DNA from: CAZXNF01 sp050741255
GTDB taxonomy: Bacteria; Pseudomonadota; Gammaproteobacteria; Burkholderiales; SG8-41
Direction of reading: 5' to 3'
Length of the DNA stretch: 33,464 bases
Assembly: GCA_050741255.1 (NCBI GenBank)
Contig: JBOIEQ010000034.1
Location: forward strand, 1-33,464
In this document: one piece after another, positions 1-7,893 of the stretch
Position numbering within the stretch: position 1 is the first letter of the stretch
Layout of the letters: each line of letters opens with the position of its first letter
The notes under the pieces: generated by a model
Databases searched by the model: none
Seen by the model: the letters and a program-made list of their open reading frames with translations, nothing else
Told to the model about the DNA's origin: nothing
Made by a program: the position numbers and the translations under genes

Positions 1-159
1 ATGGGGAGGTCTCCGGGCGCCGGGTTCCACGCCGATGCGCTGGAGGCGGGAAGCCGCCTCGGTGGCGGAGAAGCCGCAATCAATCAGCAAACGGGTATTG
101 CCGGCCTCGACGAGCAGCGCATTGCCGGCGCTGCCGGAGCCGAGTGATGCGAAGCGCAT
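1..159 (-). CDS. MBL-fold metallo-hydrolase, N-terminal part (runs off window)
   Basis: Only the first 53 codons are present; the gene continues beyond base 1. The translation begins MRFASLGSGSAGNALLVEAG and continues to LLIDCGFSATEA, the typical first strands of the YycJ/WalJ-like branch of the metallo-beta-lactamase fold (LGSGSxGN...DCG). The metal-binding HxHxDH motif would lie just past the window edge, so catalytic competence cannot be judged. It is on the same strand as bamC and dapA, but an inverted repeat separates it from bamC. WalJ-like proteins are often described as putative nucleases or phosphodiesterases; the substrate here is unknown. Confidence 0.75.
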   Translation of the reverse strand, partial: MRFASLGSGSAGNALLVEAGNTRLLIDCGFSATEAASRLQRIGVEPGARRPPH

Positions 160-182
160 CACCGGCGAACCGCCGGTGATGC

Positions 183-278
183 GTGAGGGGTGAGGCGTGA
201 GGGGTAAGGGGTAAAACCGCCGCAGGACAGGCGAACAACGCAGAACTTACGCCTCACGCTTCACGCCTCTCGCCTCAC
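183..278. repeat. Inverted repeat of GTGAGG(G/C)GTGAGG family between bamC and MBL gene
   Basis: The left arm at 183-213 and the right arm at 248-278 are reverse complements at about 25 of 31 positions. Both are built of degenerate GTGAGGNG units. The right arm runs into the 3' end of bamC and supplies its stop codon. A second member of the same family lies at 10428-10493. This looks like a mobile or expanding intergenic hairpin element rather than a simple terminator, since no T-run follows. Confidence 0.6.
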
Positions 279-1471
279 TTCAGTTGGTCGTACAGCAGCC
301 CGAGGATGCGCTTGCTGGTCTCGGAGTTGTCGGGCGTACCCTCTTTCGTCAGCACGCTCACCTCGCTCGCCTGCGTGGTTTCCTTGACGCGGATCCGGTA
401 CTGCTCGCTCTTCACCTTGGGGTCGCCGCCCCAGAACTTGAGCTTGGAGAGCCAGCCTTCGTTTTCCTTCTTGGTCGTCGCGTCGGTGTCGGCATAACGC
501 ACGAAGTAGAGCCCCTTCGAGCGGTCGCGGTCCTCGACCGTGAAACCGACGCGGTCGAGCGCGAGTCCGACGCGGCGCCAGGCGCGGTCGAACTGGTCGT
601 TGACCGACAGGATGCCCGCGCCGTCCTGCCCCTTGAGCAGCAGCGCGTAGCTGGGGGCCGCGTCCGCTTGAGAGCCGGTGGCACCCTTCACGTTCGCCGC
701 GCGCACCTGCTCGCGGGCCCGCGCATCCAGCGCGCCGAAGCGGACCATCAGCCGCTGCAGCATCTCGGCCTCCAGTTCCCGGTCCGCGGGCCGCGGCGTC
801 CAGCGCGTCTGCTCGCTGACCGCGGACACGCTGGTTTCGAGCATGCCGCGGTGGCTGATGTAGATGTCGGTGGTGTCCTTCTCGGTACCGGGCTCGAGGC
901 GCGTGCGGAACTTGTCGCGCTCGCCGGTCGAATAGATGTAGTCGGTCAGGCCGCCGAACAGCGAGCGCATGACGCTGTCGTTGATGCGCGCGCGGTTTTC
1001 CGCCCAGTCGGTTTCGAGGATGCCGGCCGCGGGCGACTCCACGCGCAGCACGAAACCGGTTTCCAGCCAGAACTCCTTCACGACCGGCCACACCTGGTCC
1101 GGCGTGCCGTTCACCACCAGCCAGCGCTGGTCGCCCGCCCGCTCGAGGCGCACGCCATCGGGCTTGGGCAGGACGGCGGCGGCTGTCGCGGCCGGCTGCG
1201 CGGTCCCGCGCTTCTGTTCATACTCGGAAAGGGTTGCCGTGCCCTGGCCGGGCTTGCCGGGAACCGCGAACCGGTCGTCGCCCTGCGGACGCGTCAGGTC
1301 CGGGGGGATTTCCAGGGTGGGGATCTGCGTGGCCGCTTTGTAGTCGACCTTGGTGTTCGGCATGATGTTGTCGATTCCCAGCGACTTGCAGCCGGCGAGC
1401 GCGGCGCACGCCGCGAGGCCGGCGCACAGCAGCGGGCGCGGCTTCGGCGGCTTCAGACACCGCAGACTCAT
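275..1471 (-). CDS. bamC: Outer membrane protein assembly factor BamC
   Basis: A 398-residue lipoprotein of the beta-barrel assembly machine, which inserts outer-membrane proteins. The start at 1471 is chosen because GGAGGAG lies 6 bases upstream, although an in-frame ATG exists at 1495. The N-terminus carries a signal peptide ending in the lipobox LAGC, followed by the BamC-like unstructured lasso (DNIMPNTKVDYKAA). Two helix-grip domains follow, with WLVVNGTPDQVWPVV in the first and LLLKGQDGAGILSVNDQFDRAW in the second. It lies 27 bases downstream of dapA, the same neighbour as in enterobacteria. The last codons and the TGA stop run into an intergenic repeat arm, so the C-terminus may have been altered by that element. 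Confidence 0.92.
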   Translation of the reverse strand: MSLRCLKPPKPRPLLCAGLAACAALAGCKSLGIDNIMPNTKVDYKAATQIPTLEIPPDLTRPQGDDRFAVPGKPGQGTATLSEYEQKRGTAQPAATAAAVLPKPDGVRLERAGDQRWLVVNGTPDQVWPVVKEFWLETGFVLRVESPAAGILETDWAENRARINDSVMRSLFGGLTDYIYSTGERDKFRTRLEPGTEKDTTDIYISHRGMLETSVSAVSEQTRWTPRPADRELEAEMLQRLMVRFGALDARAREQVRAANVKGATGSQADAAPSYALLLKGQDGAGILSVNDQFDRAWRRVGLALDRVGFTVEDRDRSKGLYFVRYADTDATTKKENEGWLSKLKFWGGDPKVKSEQYRIRVKETTQASEVSVLTKEGTPDNSETSKRILGLLYDQLK

Positions 1472-1498
1472 GAACGCTCCTCCGCGTTGCTGCACGGC

Positions 1499-2377
1499 TC
1501 AGCCCGCCACGCCCGCCGCGCGCATCGCGCCCAGCACGCGCTCGTGGCATTCGCCCGACAGCGGCGTCATCGGCAGCCGGATGCCGGCCTTGATGCGCCG
1601 CATTTGTTCCAGCGCCCATTTCACGGGGATCGGGTTGGCCTCGCAGAACAAGTGCTTGTGCAGCGCCTGCAGCCGGTCATTGGCGGCGCGCGCGCGGGCC
1701 GCGTCGCCGGCCAGCGCCGCCGCGCACATTTCGTGCATCAGCTTGGGTGCGACGTTCGCGGTCACCGAGATCACCCCGTGGCCACCCATCAGGATGAGCG
1801 GCAGGCCGGTCGCATCCTCGCCGCTGTAGATGGCGAAGTCCTTGGGTGCCCGCAGCAGCAGGTCGGCGCCGCGCTCGAGGTTCGCGGTGGCGTCCTTGAG
1901 GCCCACGATGTTGGGCACCTGCGCCAGCCGCAGCACCGTGTCGTTGGCGAGATCGGCGACGGTGCGCCCCGGCACGTTGTAGAGGATGTGCGGCAGGTCC
2001 ACGGCTTCGGCGATCGCGCGGAAGTGGCGGTAAAGCCCTTCCTGGGTCGGCTTGTTGTAATACGGCACGACCGTGAGGCTCATGTTGGCGCCGACTTTTT
2101 TCGCATACGCGGCCAGTTCGATGGCCTCGCGGGTGGCGTTGGCGCCGGTGCCGGCGATGATCGGGATGCGCCCTTTGGCGTGCTCGACGGCCGTCTTGAT
2201 CAGCTGGCCGTGCTCCTCGAAATCCACGGTCGGCGATTCGCCCGTGGTGCCGACCACCACGATGCCGTCAGTGCCCTCGGCAATGTGCCAGTCGATCAGC
2301 CCGCGGAAGGCGTCGAGGTCGAGCGCACCATCCTCGTGCATGGGGGAGACAATGGCGACGATGCTGCCGGTCAGCAT
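1499..2377 (-). CDS. dapA: 4-hydroxy-tetrahydrodipicolinate synthase
   Basis: Condenses pyruvate with aspartate semialdehyde, the first committed step of lysine and diaminopimelate synthesis, in the cytoplasm. It is a 292-residue TIM barrel, the normal family length. The visible active-site set matches the E. coli numbering: T44 and T45 in GTTGES, Y133 in YNVPGR, R138 and the Schiff-base K161 in GLKDAT. The start at 2377 (MLTGSIVAIV) matches the conserved family N-terminus; an in-frame upstream ATG at 2437 would add 20 unconserved residues. bamC follows on the same strand and is probably co-transcribed. Confidence 0.97.
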   Translation of the reverse strand: MLTGSIVAIVSPMHEDGALDLDAFRGLIDWHIAEGTDGIVVVGTTGESPTVDFEEHGQLIKTAVEHAKGRIPIIAGTGANATREAIELAAYAKKVGANMSLTVVPYYNKPTQEGLYRHFRAIAEAVDLPHILYNVPGRTVADLANDTVLRLAQVPNIVGLKDATANLERGADLLLRAPKDFAIYSGEDATGLPLILMGGHGVISVTANVAPKLMHEMCAAALAGDAARARAANDRLQALHKHLFCEANPIPVKWALEQMRRIKAGIRLPMTPLSGECHERVLGAMRAAGVAG

Positions 2378-2485
2378 GGGTGCGGTTCTCAAAGAATCCA
2401 GTGCGTTGAAAATCTGGCGAAAATCTTGTTGGCGCAATGAGTTAACTGCGAATTGTAGCGCTATTTTTCGGCGTTTGTTGCACTG

Positions 2486-3028
2486 TCAGACCCCCTTGGC
2501 ACCGGGCGGTTCCGCCCCATCGGCAATCGCGCAAATACGCTGCACCAGGGCCGGTTTGGGCACCTCTACGGGGCCATCCTCGTACGCCACCACGCGCAGG
2601 CGTCCGCGCACCACCTCCAGCAACTCGCCGCGCCGCAGCAGAAAGTCCGGATTGGTCGGCCGACCGTAGGCCTGCTGGCCGTCGGCGAACGTCTCGTAGA
2701 TGAGCACGCCGCCCGCGTCCAGCGCGGCGAGCAGCGCGGGAAACAGCGGCCGGTGCAGGTAATTCGTGACCACGACCGCCGCGAAGCGCCGGCCGGGATA
2801 CGGCCAGGACTCAGCCTCCAGGTCGGCCGCCCGGAACGTGATGCCGGGAATGGCCAGCGCGGGGGGATCGCGGTCCACGGCGTCGACCGGGTGGCCGCGG
2901 CCGGCGAACCAGCGCGCATGGCGCCCGCGTCCGCAGGCGATATCCAGCACCGAGCCGCCCGGCGGCACCAGGAGGCCAAAACGCACCACCCACGGCGAGG
3001 GAGCGGGATCGGCGTGCGGTTCCACCAT
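2486..3028 (-). CDS. Class I SAM-dependent methyltransferase
   Basis: A 180-residue Rossmann-fold methyltransferase. Motif I is VLDIACGRGRHARW near residues 27-40, followed by an acidic residue at the end of the second strand (AVDRDP) and a GGVLIYETF strand typical of the TehB/YodH-like group. The substrate cannot be told. The ATG at 3028 is preferred because a GGGGGC stretch precedes it; a GTG at 3067 is in frame but lacks a ribosome site. The gene is divergent from the enolase-superfamily gene and lies just upstream of dapA on the same strand. Confidence 0.75.
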   Translation of the reverse strand: MVEPHADPAPSPWVVRFGLLVPPGGSVLDIACGRGRHARWFAGRGHPVDAVDRDPPALAIPGITFRAADLEAESWPYPGRRFAAVVVTNYLHRPLFPALLAALDAGGVLIYETFADGQQAYGRPTNPDFLLRRGELLEVVRGRLRVVAYEDGPVEVPKPALVQRICAIADGAEPPGAKGV

Positions 3029-3155
3029 CGATTCAGCCCCCGTCGCGGGAAATCCGGCAGCCGCCACGCACGGACGCCGTTATGATCGACGGCCATCGAC
3101 TGATCCACGGATCGACTGCCGCAGTCACCACATCGTACTCCGCGTTGACCAACCC

Positions 3156-4226
3156 ATGCGCATCGAAGAGATCGTTTTATATCAGCTTTCCATCCCGCTG
3201 ACGGTGCCTTACCACCTGTCCTTCGGCGACGTGCATGCGTTCGACACGTTGCTCGTGGCGATGCGCGGAGACGACGGCCGTACCGGCCTCGGCGAAGCCA
3301 CCTACCTCGCGGGCTACACCGACGAAGACATGGGCGGCGGCTGGGCGCTCGCGCAGACGCTGGCCCCGCACCTGCAGCGGCGAACGTTCGCGGAGGCGCC
3401 CGGGGTCTGGCGCGCGGCGATCGAAGCACACCCCTTTACCGTCACGGCCTTCGCCGGCGCCGTGGAAATGCTGGCCGCCGATCCGCTGCTCGCGCCGGCA
3501 GCAACGCTGCGCGTGCCGGTGCTCGGCCTGCTCAATGCCACGCAGGAGGACGCCATCGCGCGCGAGATGGATGCGCTGTTCGCAGCCGGCTACCGCACGC
3601 TCAAGGTCAAGGCGGGTTTCGCCGTCGACGACGACCTCGCCAGGGTCGGCATGATCCAGCGCCGCCTCGCCGGTCGCGGCACCCTCCGCGTCGACGCCAA
3701 CCAGGGTTACAGCCGCACGGACGGTTGCCGTTTCGCGGAGCGGCTCGCGCCCGACGGCGTGGAACTGTTCGAGCAGCCCTGCAAGGCCGGCGACTGGGAC
3801 AGCGCGATCGCCGTCGCGCGCGTGGCGCGCGTGCCCATGATGCTGGACGAATCGATCTACGGACTAGCCGATATCCGGCGCGCGCAGGACCTGGCGGCGG
3901 CGCACTTCATCAAGCTGAAGCTCATGAAGCTGGGCGGACTGCAGGCGCTGGTGGAGGGCATCGCCACCATCCGCGCCTGCGGCATGGAACCGGTGCTGGG
4001 CAACGGCGTCGCCGGCGAGCTCGGTTGCTGGATGGAGGCCTGCGTCGCCGCGCGCCATATCACCAATGCGGGCGAGATGAACGGCTTCCTCAAGCCGGCG
4101 GCGCCCCTGCTGGCCGACCCGCTGCGCTTCGAGCAGGGCGCGATCGTCATCGCGCCGGGCTGGACGCCGCGGCTGGATCCGAAGGCCGTCGCGCGTGTGA
4201 CGCGGGAAAAGCTTGTATTCAGCTAA
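3156..4226 (+). CDS. Enolase superfamily enzyme (mandelate racemase / muconate-lactonizing type)
   Basis: A 356-residue cytoplasmic enzyme with the N-terminal capping domain and a TIM-barrel domain. The acid/base and metal residues of the muconate-lactonizing subgroup are visible: K150-V-K152 on strand 2, D180 and N182 in RVDANQ, E206 in FEQP, D231 and E232 in LDES, and lysines around 253-258 in IKLKLMKLGG. The family abstracts an alpha-proton from a carboxylate, giving cycloisomerase, racemase or dehydratase activity. Specificity is not readable from sequence. The dioxygenase and Bug receptor downstream suggest catabolism of an imported organic acid. Confidence 0.85.
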   Translation: MRIEEIVLYQLSIPLTVPYHLSFGDVHAFDTLLVAMRGDDGRTGLGEATYLAGYTDEDMGGGWALAQTLAPHLQRRTFAEAPGVWRAAIEAHPFTVTAFAGAVEMLAADPLLAPAATLRVPVLGLLNATQEDAIAREMDALFAAGYRTLKVKAGFAVDDDLARVGMIQRRLAGRGTLRVDANQGYSRTDGCRFAERLAPDGVELFEQPCKAGDWDSAIAVARVARVPMMLDESIYGLADIRRAQDLAAAHFIKLKLMKLGGLQALVEGIATIRACGMEPVLGNGVAGELGCWMEACVAARHITNAGEMNGFLKPAAPLLADPLRFEQGAIVIAPGWTPRLDPKAVARVTREKLVFS

Positions 4227-4235
4227 AGCGTTTTT

Positions 4236-4332
4236 GCCGCCAAGGCGCGGAGGCGCCAAGAACTGCACGAAGAGGGTATCGCTGCATAGGCATATGATCG
4301 GGATTTCCTTGGCGTCTCCGCGTCTTGGCGGC
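4236..4332. repeat. REP-like inverted repeat, 25-bp arms
   Basis: The arm at 4236-4260 (starting GCCGCCAAGGCGCGGAG) is the reverse complement of 4308-4332 with two mismatches, around a 47-base spacer. It sits between the enolase-superfamily gene and the dioxygenase gene and is not followed by a T-run. The architecture fits a dispersed intergenic palindrome (REP- or MITE-like). Confidence 0.65.
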
Positions 4333-4403
4333 CAATCCGGTTGAAAGATTGAACCTCTGCTAGGATTTGCCCAAACACAGTCCCCCGCCCGGAGGAGGGT
4401 TTC

Positions 4404-5288
4404 ATGGGAGCGACCATCACCACCGCCGCCGTGCAAGTCCGGCCACTGAGCCCCGCCGTCGGCGCGGAAATCACCGGCATCGACCTTGCCCGGCTGGATG
4501 ACGCGGCCTTCGCTGCAGTGCAGGCCGCCTGGCTCGCGCATTCGGCGCTGCTGTTCCGCGGCCAAAGCCTCACGCATGACGACCTGCTCGCCTTCAGCCG
4601 ACGCCTGGGCGCGCTCGACGAGGCACCGATCAACGAGAACGGCAAGAAATTCGTCGACGGCTATCCGGAGATCTACGTGGTCTCCAATATCAAGGGCGCG
4701 GACGGCGCGCCCATCGGCAGCCTCGGCGCGGGCGAAGCCGTGTGGCACACCGACATGTCGTATCTGCCGCGGCCGCCCGATGCGTCCATGCTGTATGCCG
4801 TGGAAGTGCCTCCCGCTGGCGGCAATACCTGGCTGTGCGGACTGATCGCGGCCTGCGCGGCCATGCCCGAGGACCTGAAACGCGCCGTCACCGGGCGCTC
4901 GATCAAGCACGACGGCACCTACAACTCCGGCGGCTATCTGCGGGCGGGACTCGCCGACACCAGCGATCCGGTCACCTCGTCCGGCACGCCGCATCCCATC
5001 GTGTGCCGCCATCCGCAGAACGGCCAACAGACGCTCTACCTCGGCCGGCGCCGCAACGCCTGGGTGGTCGGTCTGCCGCTCGCCGAATCGGAAGCGCTCC
5101 TCGACCGCCTGTGGGCACATGCGACGCAGCCGCAGTTCGCGTTCTCGCATGCGTGGCGTGTCGGCGACGTGCTGCTGTGGGACAACCGCTCGACGCTGCA
5201 CCGCCGCGATCCCTTCGATGCGGAGGCACGGCGGCTCATGTACCGCACCCAGGTCAGGGGCAGCAGTATCCCGCAGCGCGCCCTGTAG
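4404..5288 (+). CDS. TauD/TfdA-family Fe(II)/2-oxoglutarate dioxygenase
   Basis: A 294-residue double-stranded beta-helix oxygenase that couples 2-oxoglutarate decarboxylation to substrate hydroxylation. The iron triad is visible as H115 and D117 in WHTDMSY and the distal H266 in NRSTLHRRD. R281 in LMYRTQ occupies the 2-oxoglutarate carboxylate position, 15 residues after the distal histidine as in TauD. The start follows a strong GGAGGAGGG site. The family includes taurine, 2,4-D and alkylsulfate dioxygenases; which substrate applies here is unknown. It forms a likely unit with the Bug receptor 67 bases downstream. Confidence 0.9.
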   Translation: MGATITTAAVQVRPLSPAVGAEITGIDLARLDDAAFAAVQAAWLAHSALLFRGQSLTHDDLLAFSRRLGALDEAPINENGKKFVDGYPEIYVVSNIKGADGAPIGSLGAGEAVWHTDMSYLPRPPDASMLYAVEVPPAGGNTWLCGLIAACAAMPEDLKRAVTGRSIKHDGTYNSGGYLRAGLADTSDPVTSSGTPHPIVCRHPQNGQQTLYLGRRRNAWVVGLPLAESEALLDRLWAHATQPQFAFSHAWRVGDVLLWDNRSTLHRRDPFDAEARRLMYRTQVRGSSIPQRAL

Positions 5289-5355
5289 AATCCGGAGGCA
5301 GACGCCGGCCACAGAGCCGACGCTGCCTGTAGACCGCCACCGGCGGAGGAGACGC

Positions 5356-6318
5356 ATGAAACCACGAGCCCTGTTCGCGCTGGCCGCCGTCGCGGTCAGT
5401 TCACTGTGCAGCGCCCAGCCGTATCCCGCCAAACCGGTGCGCATGGTGATCGGCTTTCCGCCCGGCGGCGGTACGGACATCATCGGCCGCATCGTCGCAC
5501 AGAAACTCACCGAGACGCTCGGCCAGCAGATCATTGCGGACAACCGTGGCGGCGCCAGCGGTCAGTTGGGCGCGGAACTGGTCGCCAAAAGCCCGCCCGA
5601 CGGCTACACCATCATGATGGCGCACATCGCGGCCATGTCCATCCTGCCATCGCTGGTGGCCAAGCTCCCCTACGATCCGCTGAAGGACTTCGCGCCGATC
5701 ACGCTCGTTGCGATCGGCCCGAACCTGCTCGTCGTCCACCCTTCAGTGCCGGTCAGGAGCATCAAGGAGCTGATCGCGCTGGCGAAATCGCGCCCCGGAC
5801 AGCTGACCTACGCATCGCCCGGCGCCGGCACGGTGCAGCACCTTGCGGGCGAACTGTTCAAGCTGCAGGCCGGCGTGGACATCCTGCACGTGCCATACAA
5901 GGGCAGCGGCCAGTCCATCGTCGACCTGATCGCGGGCCACGTACATATGGATTTCGATTCGGTGCCGCCCGTGATCAATCACGTACGCAACGGGCGACTG
6001 CGCGCGATCGCCGTCACGTCCGCGAAGCGCTTCTCGCTGCTGCCCGACATTCCGGCGATCAGCGAATCAGGCATCGAAGGCTTCGACATGAGCACGTGGT
6101 GGGGCCTGGTGGCACCGGCGGGCGTCAACAGGGACGTCGTCAACCGCCTGGGCGCCGAAACGGTGAAACTGCTGCGGCAGGCGGACGTGAAGGAAAAAAT
6201 CGCGGGCGTGGGTGCCGAGCCAGTGGGCAACACCGCCGAGGAGTTCGCGGCGTTCATCCGCGGTGAAGCGGAAATCTACGCGCGCATTGTGAAAGCGGCG
6301 GGGATCAAGGCCGAGTAA
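5356..6318 (+). CDS. Bug-family periplasmic substrate-binding protein (tripartite tricarboxylate transporter)
   Basis: A 320-residue secreted receptor with a Sec signal peptide (cleavage probably after LCSA, near residue 21). The Bug-family hallmarks follow: YPAKPVRMVIGFPPGGGTD, then the VPYKGSG ligand loop and a DIPAISESG motif. The family binds carboxylates for TctAB-type transporters, but most betaproteobacterial members are orphans without adjacent TctA and TctB, as here. GGCGGAGGAG precedes the ATG. The neighbouring enolase-superfamily enzyme and dioxygenase suggest its ligand is their substrate or a precursor. Confidence 0.93.
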   Translation: MKPRALFALAAVAVSSLCSAQPYPAKPVRMVIGFPPGGGTDIIGRIVAQKLTETLGQQIIADNRGGASGQLGAELVAKSPPDGYTIMMAHIAAMSILPSLVAKLPYDPLKDFAPITLVAIGPNLLVVHPSVPVRSIKELIALAKSRPGQLTYASPGAGTVQHLAGELFKLQAGVDILHVPYKGSGQSIVDLIAGHVHMDFDSVPPVINHVRNGRLRAIAVTSAKRFSLLPDIPAISESGIEGFDMSTWWGLVAPAGVNRDVVNRLGAETVKLLRQADVKEKIAGVGAEPVGNTAEEFAAFIRGEAEIYARIVKAAGIKAE

Positions 6319-6326
6319 GGAGAAAG

Positions 6327-6380
6327 CAGTGCTGAGTTTTGAGTGAACGGGGACCCGCGCGGTTCACACAGCACTCAACA
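6327..6380. repeat. Degenerate inverted repeat, possible shared terminator
   Basis: The gap between two convergent genes contains GTGAAC at 6343-6348 facing GTTCAC at 6362-6367, flanked by AGTGCTGAG-like and CACTCAAC-like segments. The pairing is imperfect and no T-run follows. It may act as a weak bidirectional terminator or be a decayed intergenic repeat. Confidence 0.3.
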
Positions 6381-6411
6381 TTGATCACGCAACACTCCGC
6401 ACCACCGGCGG

Positions 6412-7830
6412 CTAGAACACGCGGAAATTCTTGAACTGCCAGGGATCGGTCCGGTCCACGTCTTCGGGAAACAGCTGCCCGCGATCGTCGAGCGGCGTCC
6501 AGTCGCTGTAGGTGCCGATCACGTTGCCGAGGTAGGGGTTGGCGATTTCCAGCACGCGCTGGAAATCGAGGTCATCCGGATCGCACACGCCGCGCAGCGG
6601 GTTTTCCATCGCCCACACGGTTCCCGCCATGACCCCGGCGGCAACCTGCAGGCTGGTGGCGTTGTTGTACGGCGCGAGTTTGCGCGCCTCGTGGATCGAC
6701 AGCCGCGAGCCGTACCAGTAGGCGCCCTTCGCATGTCCCATCAGGAGCGCGCCGAGTTCGTCGTTGCCGTCGTAGATCTCGTCCATCAGGATGCGCTTGT
6801 TCTCGGGCAGCGCCCAGTTCTTGCCGGCGTACTCGTGCAGGGACAGGATCGTGTTGTCGCAGGGGTGATAGGCGTAGTGGCAGGTCGGCCGGTAGACGAC
6901 CTTCTTGCCGGCGCGCACCGTGTAGTAGTCGGAAATCGAGATCGCCTCGCCGTGCGTGATCAGGAAGCCGTGGAACTGCCCTTCGACCGGCGTCCAGGTG
7001 CGCACGCGCACCGACGCGCCGGGCCGGAGGAGGTAGATCGCGGCTTTCGAGCCGAAGGTATGCTGCTTGCCATCGCGCGGAAAATGCTTTTCGTGCGAGC
7101 CCCAGCCCAGCTCGCACGGCTGCGAGCCTTCGCCGACGAAACCGTCGACCGACCACGTGTTCACGAACTCGAGACGGCGCTTGCCGGGATTCGCGACCTG
7201 GGTATCGCGCTCGGAACAGTGGATTACCTTGACGCCCAGATCCATCGCGAGCTTGGCCCAGTCCGCCTTGGACTCGGGCTTGGCGGCGCGCTTGCGGATG
7301 TCGCGCGAAAGGTTGATCAGCGCCTGCTTGACCCAGTGCGAGATGAGGCCGGGGTTGGCGCCGTGCGTCGGAATCACCGTGGGGCCGCCGCTGCCGTACT
7401 TCGTGCGCAGCTTCATGACCGCTTCGCGCAGGCCGTAGTTCGAGCGGCGCGAGGGGGACACGCTGGTGTCGGTGTAGCCGCCCAGCCAGGGTTCGATGCA
7501 CGTATCGAGGTACATCACGCCGCGCTTGTGGCAGAACTCGATCAGTTCGACGCTCGACACCTCGACCGACAGGTTGAGCAGGAAATCGCCCTTGCTCACC
7601 AGCGGTTCGAGCACCGCGCGGTAGTTTTCGCGGGTGAGCGGCTTGACGGTGAACTTGATGCCGAAGTGCTTGGCTTCCTCGACGCCGCGCGTGTCGCCGG
7701 TGAGGATGCGGATGCGCTCCTTCGGCATGTCGATGTGCCGCAGCAGCAGCGGCAGCGTACCCTGGCCGACCGAACCGAAGCCGATCATCACGAACCGGCC
7801 CGAAAATTTGACGTGCTTTTTTTCGCTCAT
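6412..7830 (-). CDS. hss: Homospermidine synthase
   Basis: A 472-residue NAD-dependent enzyme making homospermidine from putrescine (EC 2.5.1.44). The N-terminal Rossmann motif is VMIGFGSVGQG. The family signature CIEPWLGGYTD is present near residue 111, THGANPGLISHW near 155 and HCSERDTQ near 204. N159, E207 and W226 sit three positions before the catalytic residues I recall for the Blastochloris viridis enzyme (N162, E210, W229). The length is full. The gene is convergent with the Bug receptor gene and appears monocistronic. Saccharopine dehydrogenase is the wider superfamily, but the signatures favour homospermidine synthase. Confidence 0.93.
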   Translation of the reverse strand: MSEKKHVKFSGRFVMIGFGSVGQGTLPLLLRHIDMPKERIRILTGDTRGVEEAKHFGIKFTVKPLTRENYRAVLEPLVSKGDFLLNLSVEVSSVELIEFCHKRGVMYLDTCIEPWLGGYTDTSVSPSRRSNYGLREAVMKLRTKYGSGGPTVIPTHGANPGLISHWVKQALINLSRDIRKRAAKPESKADWAKLAMDLGVKVIHCSERDTQVANPGKRRLEFVNTWSVDGFVGEGSQPCELGWGSHEKHFPRDGKQHTFGSKAAIYLLRPGASVRVRTWTPVEGQFHGFLITHGEAISISDYYTVRAGKKVVYRPTCHYAYHPCDNTILSLHEYAGKNWALPENKRILMDEIYDGNDELGALLMGHAKGAYWYGSRLSIHEARKLAPYNNATSLQVAAGVMAGTVWAMENPLRGVCDPDDLDFQRVLEIANPYLGNVIGTYSDWTPLDDRGQLFPEDVDRTDPWQFKNFRVF

Positions 7831-7893
7831 TTCAACACCATTGCTACGCTGGATTTTTGCGCGCGGAGTTTAGCATCCGCCCGCGCCGCATCG

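Noticed and set aside
284..2440. Long plus-strand open frame of 718 codons opposite bamC and dapA
   Set aside because: It is the antisense shadow of two well-supported genes in a GC-rich genome, and its translation is low-complexity and Arg/His-rich.
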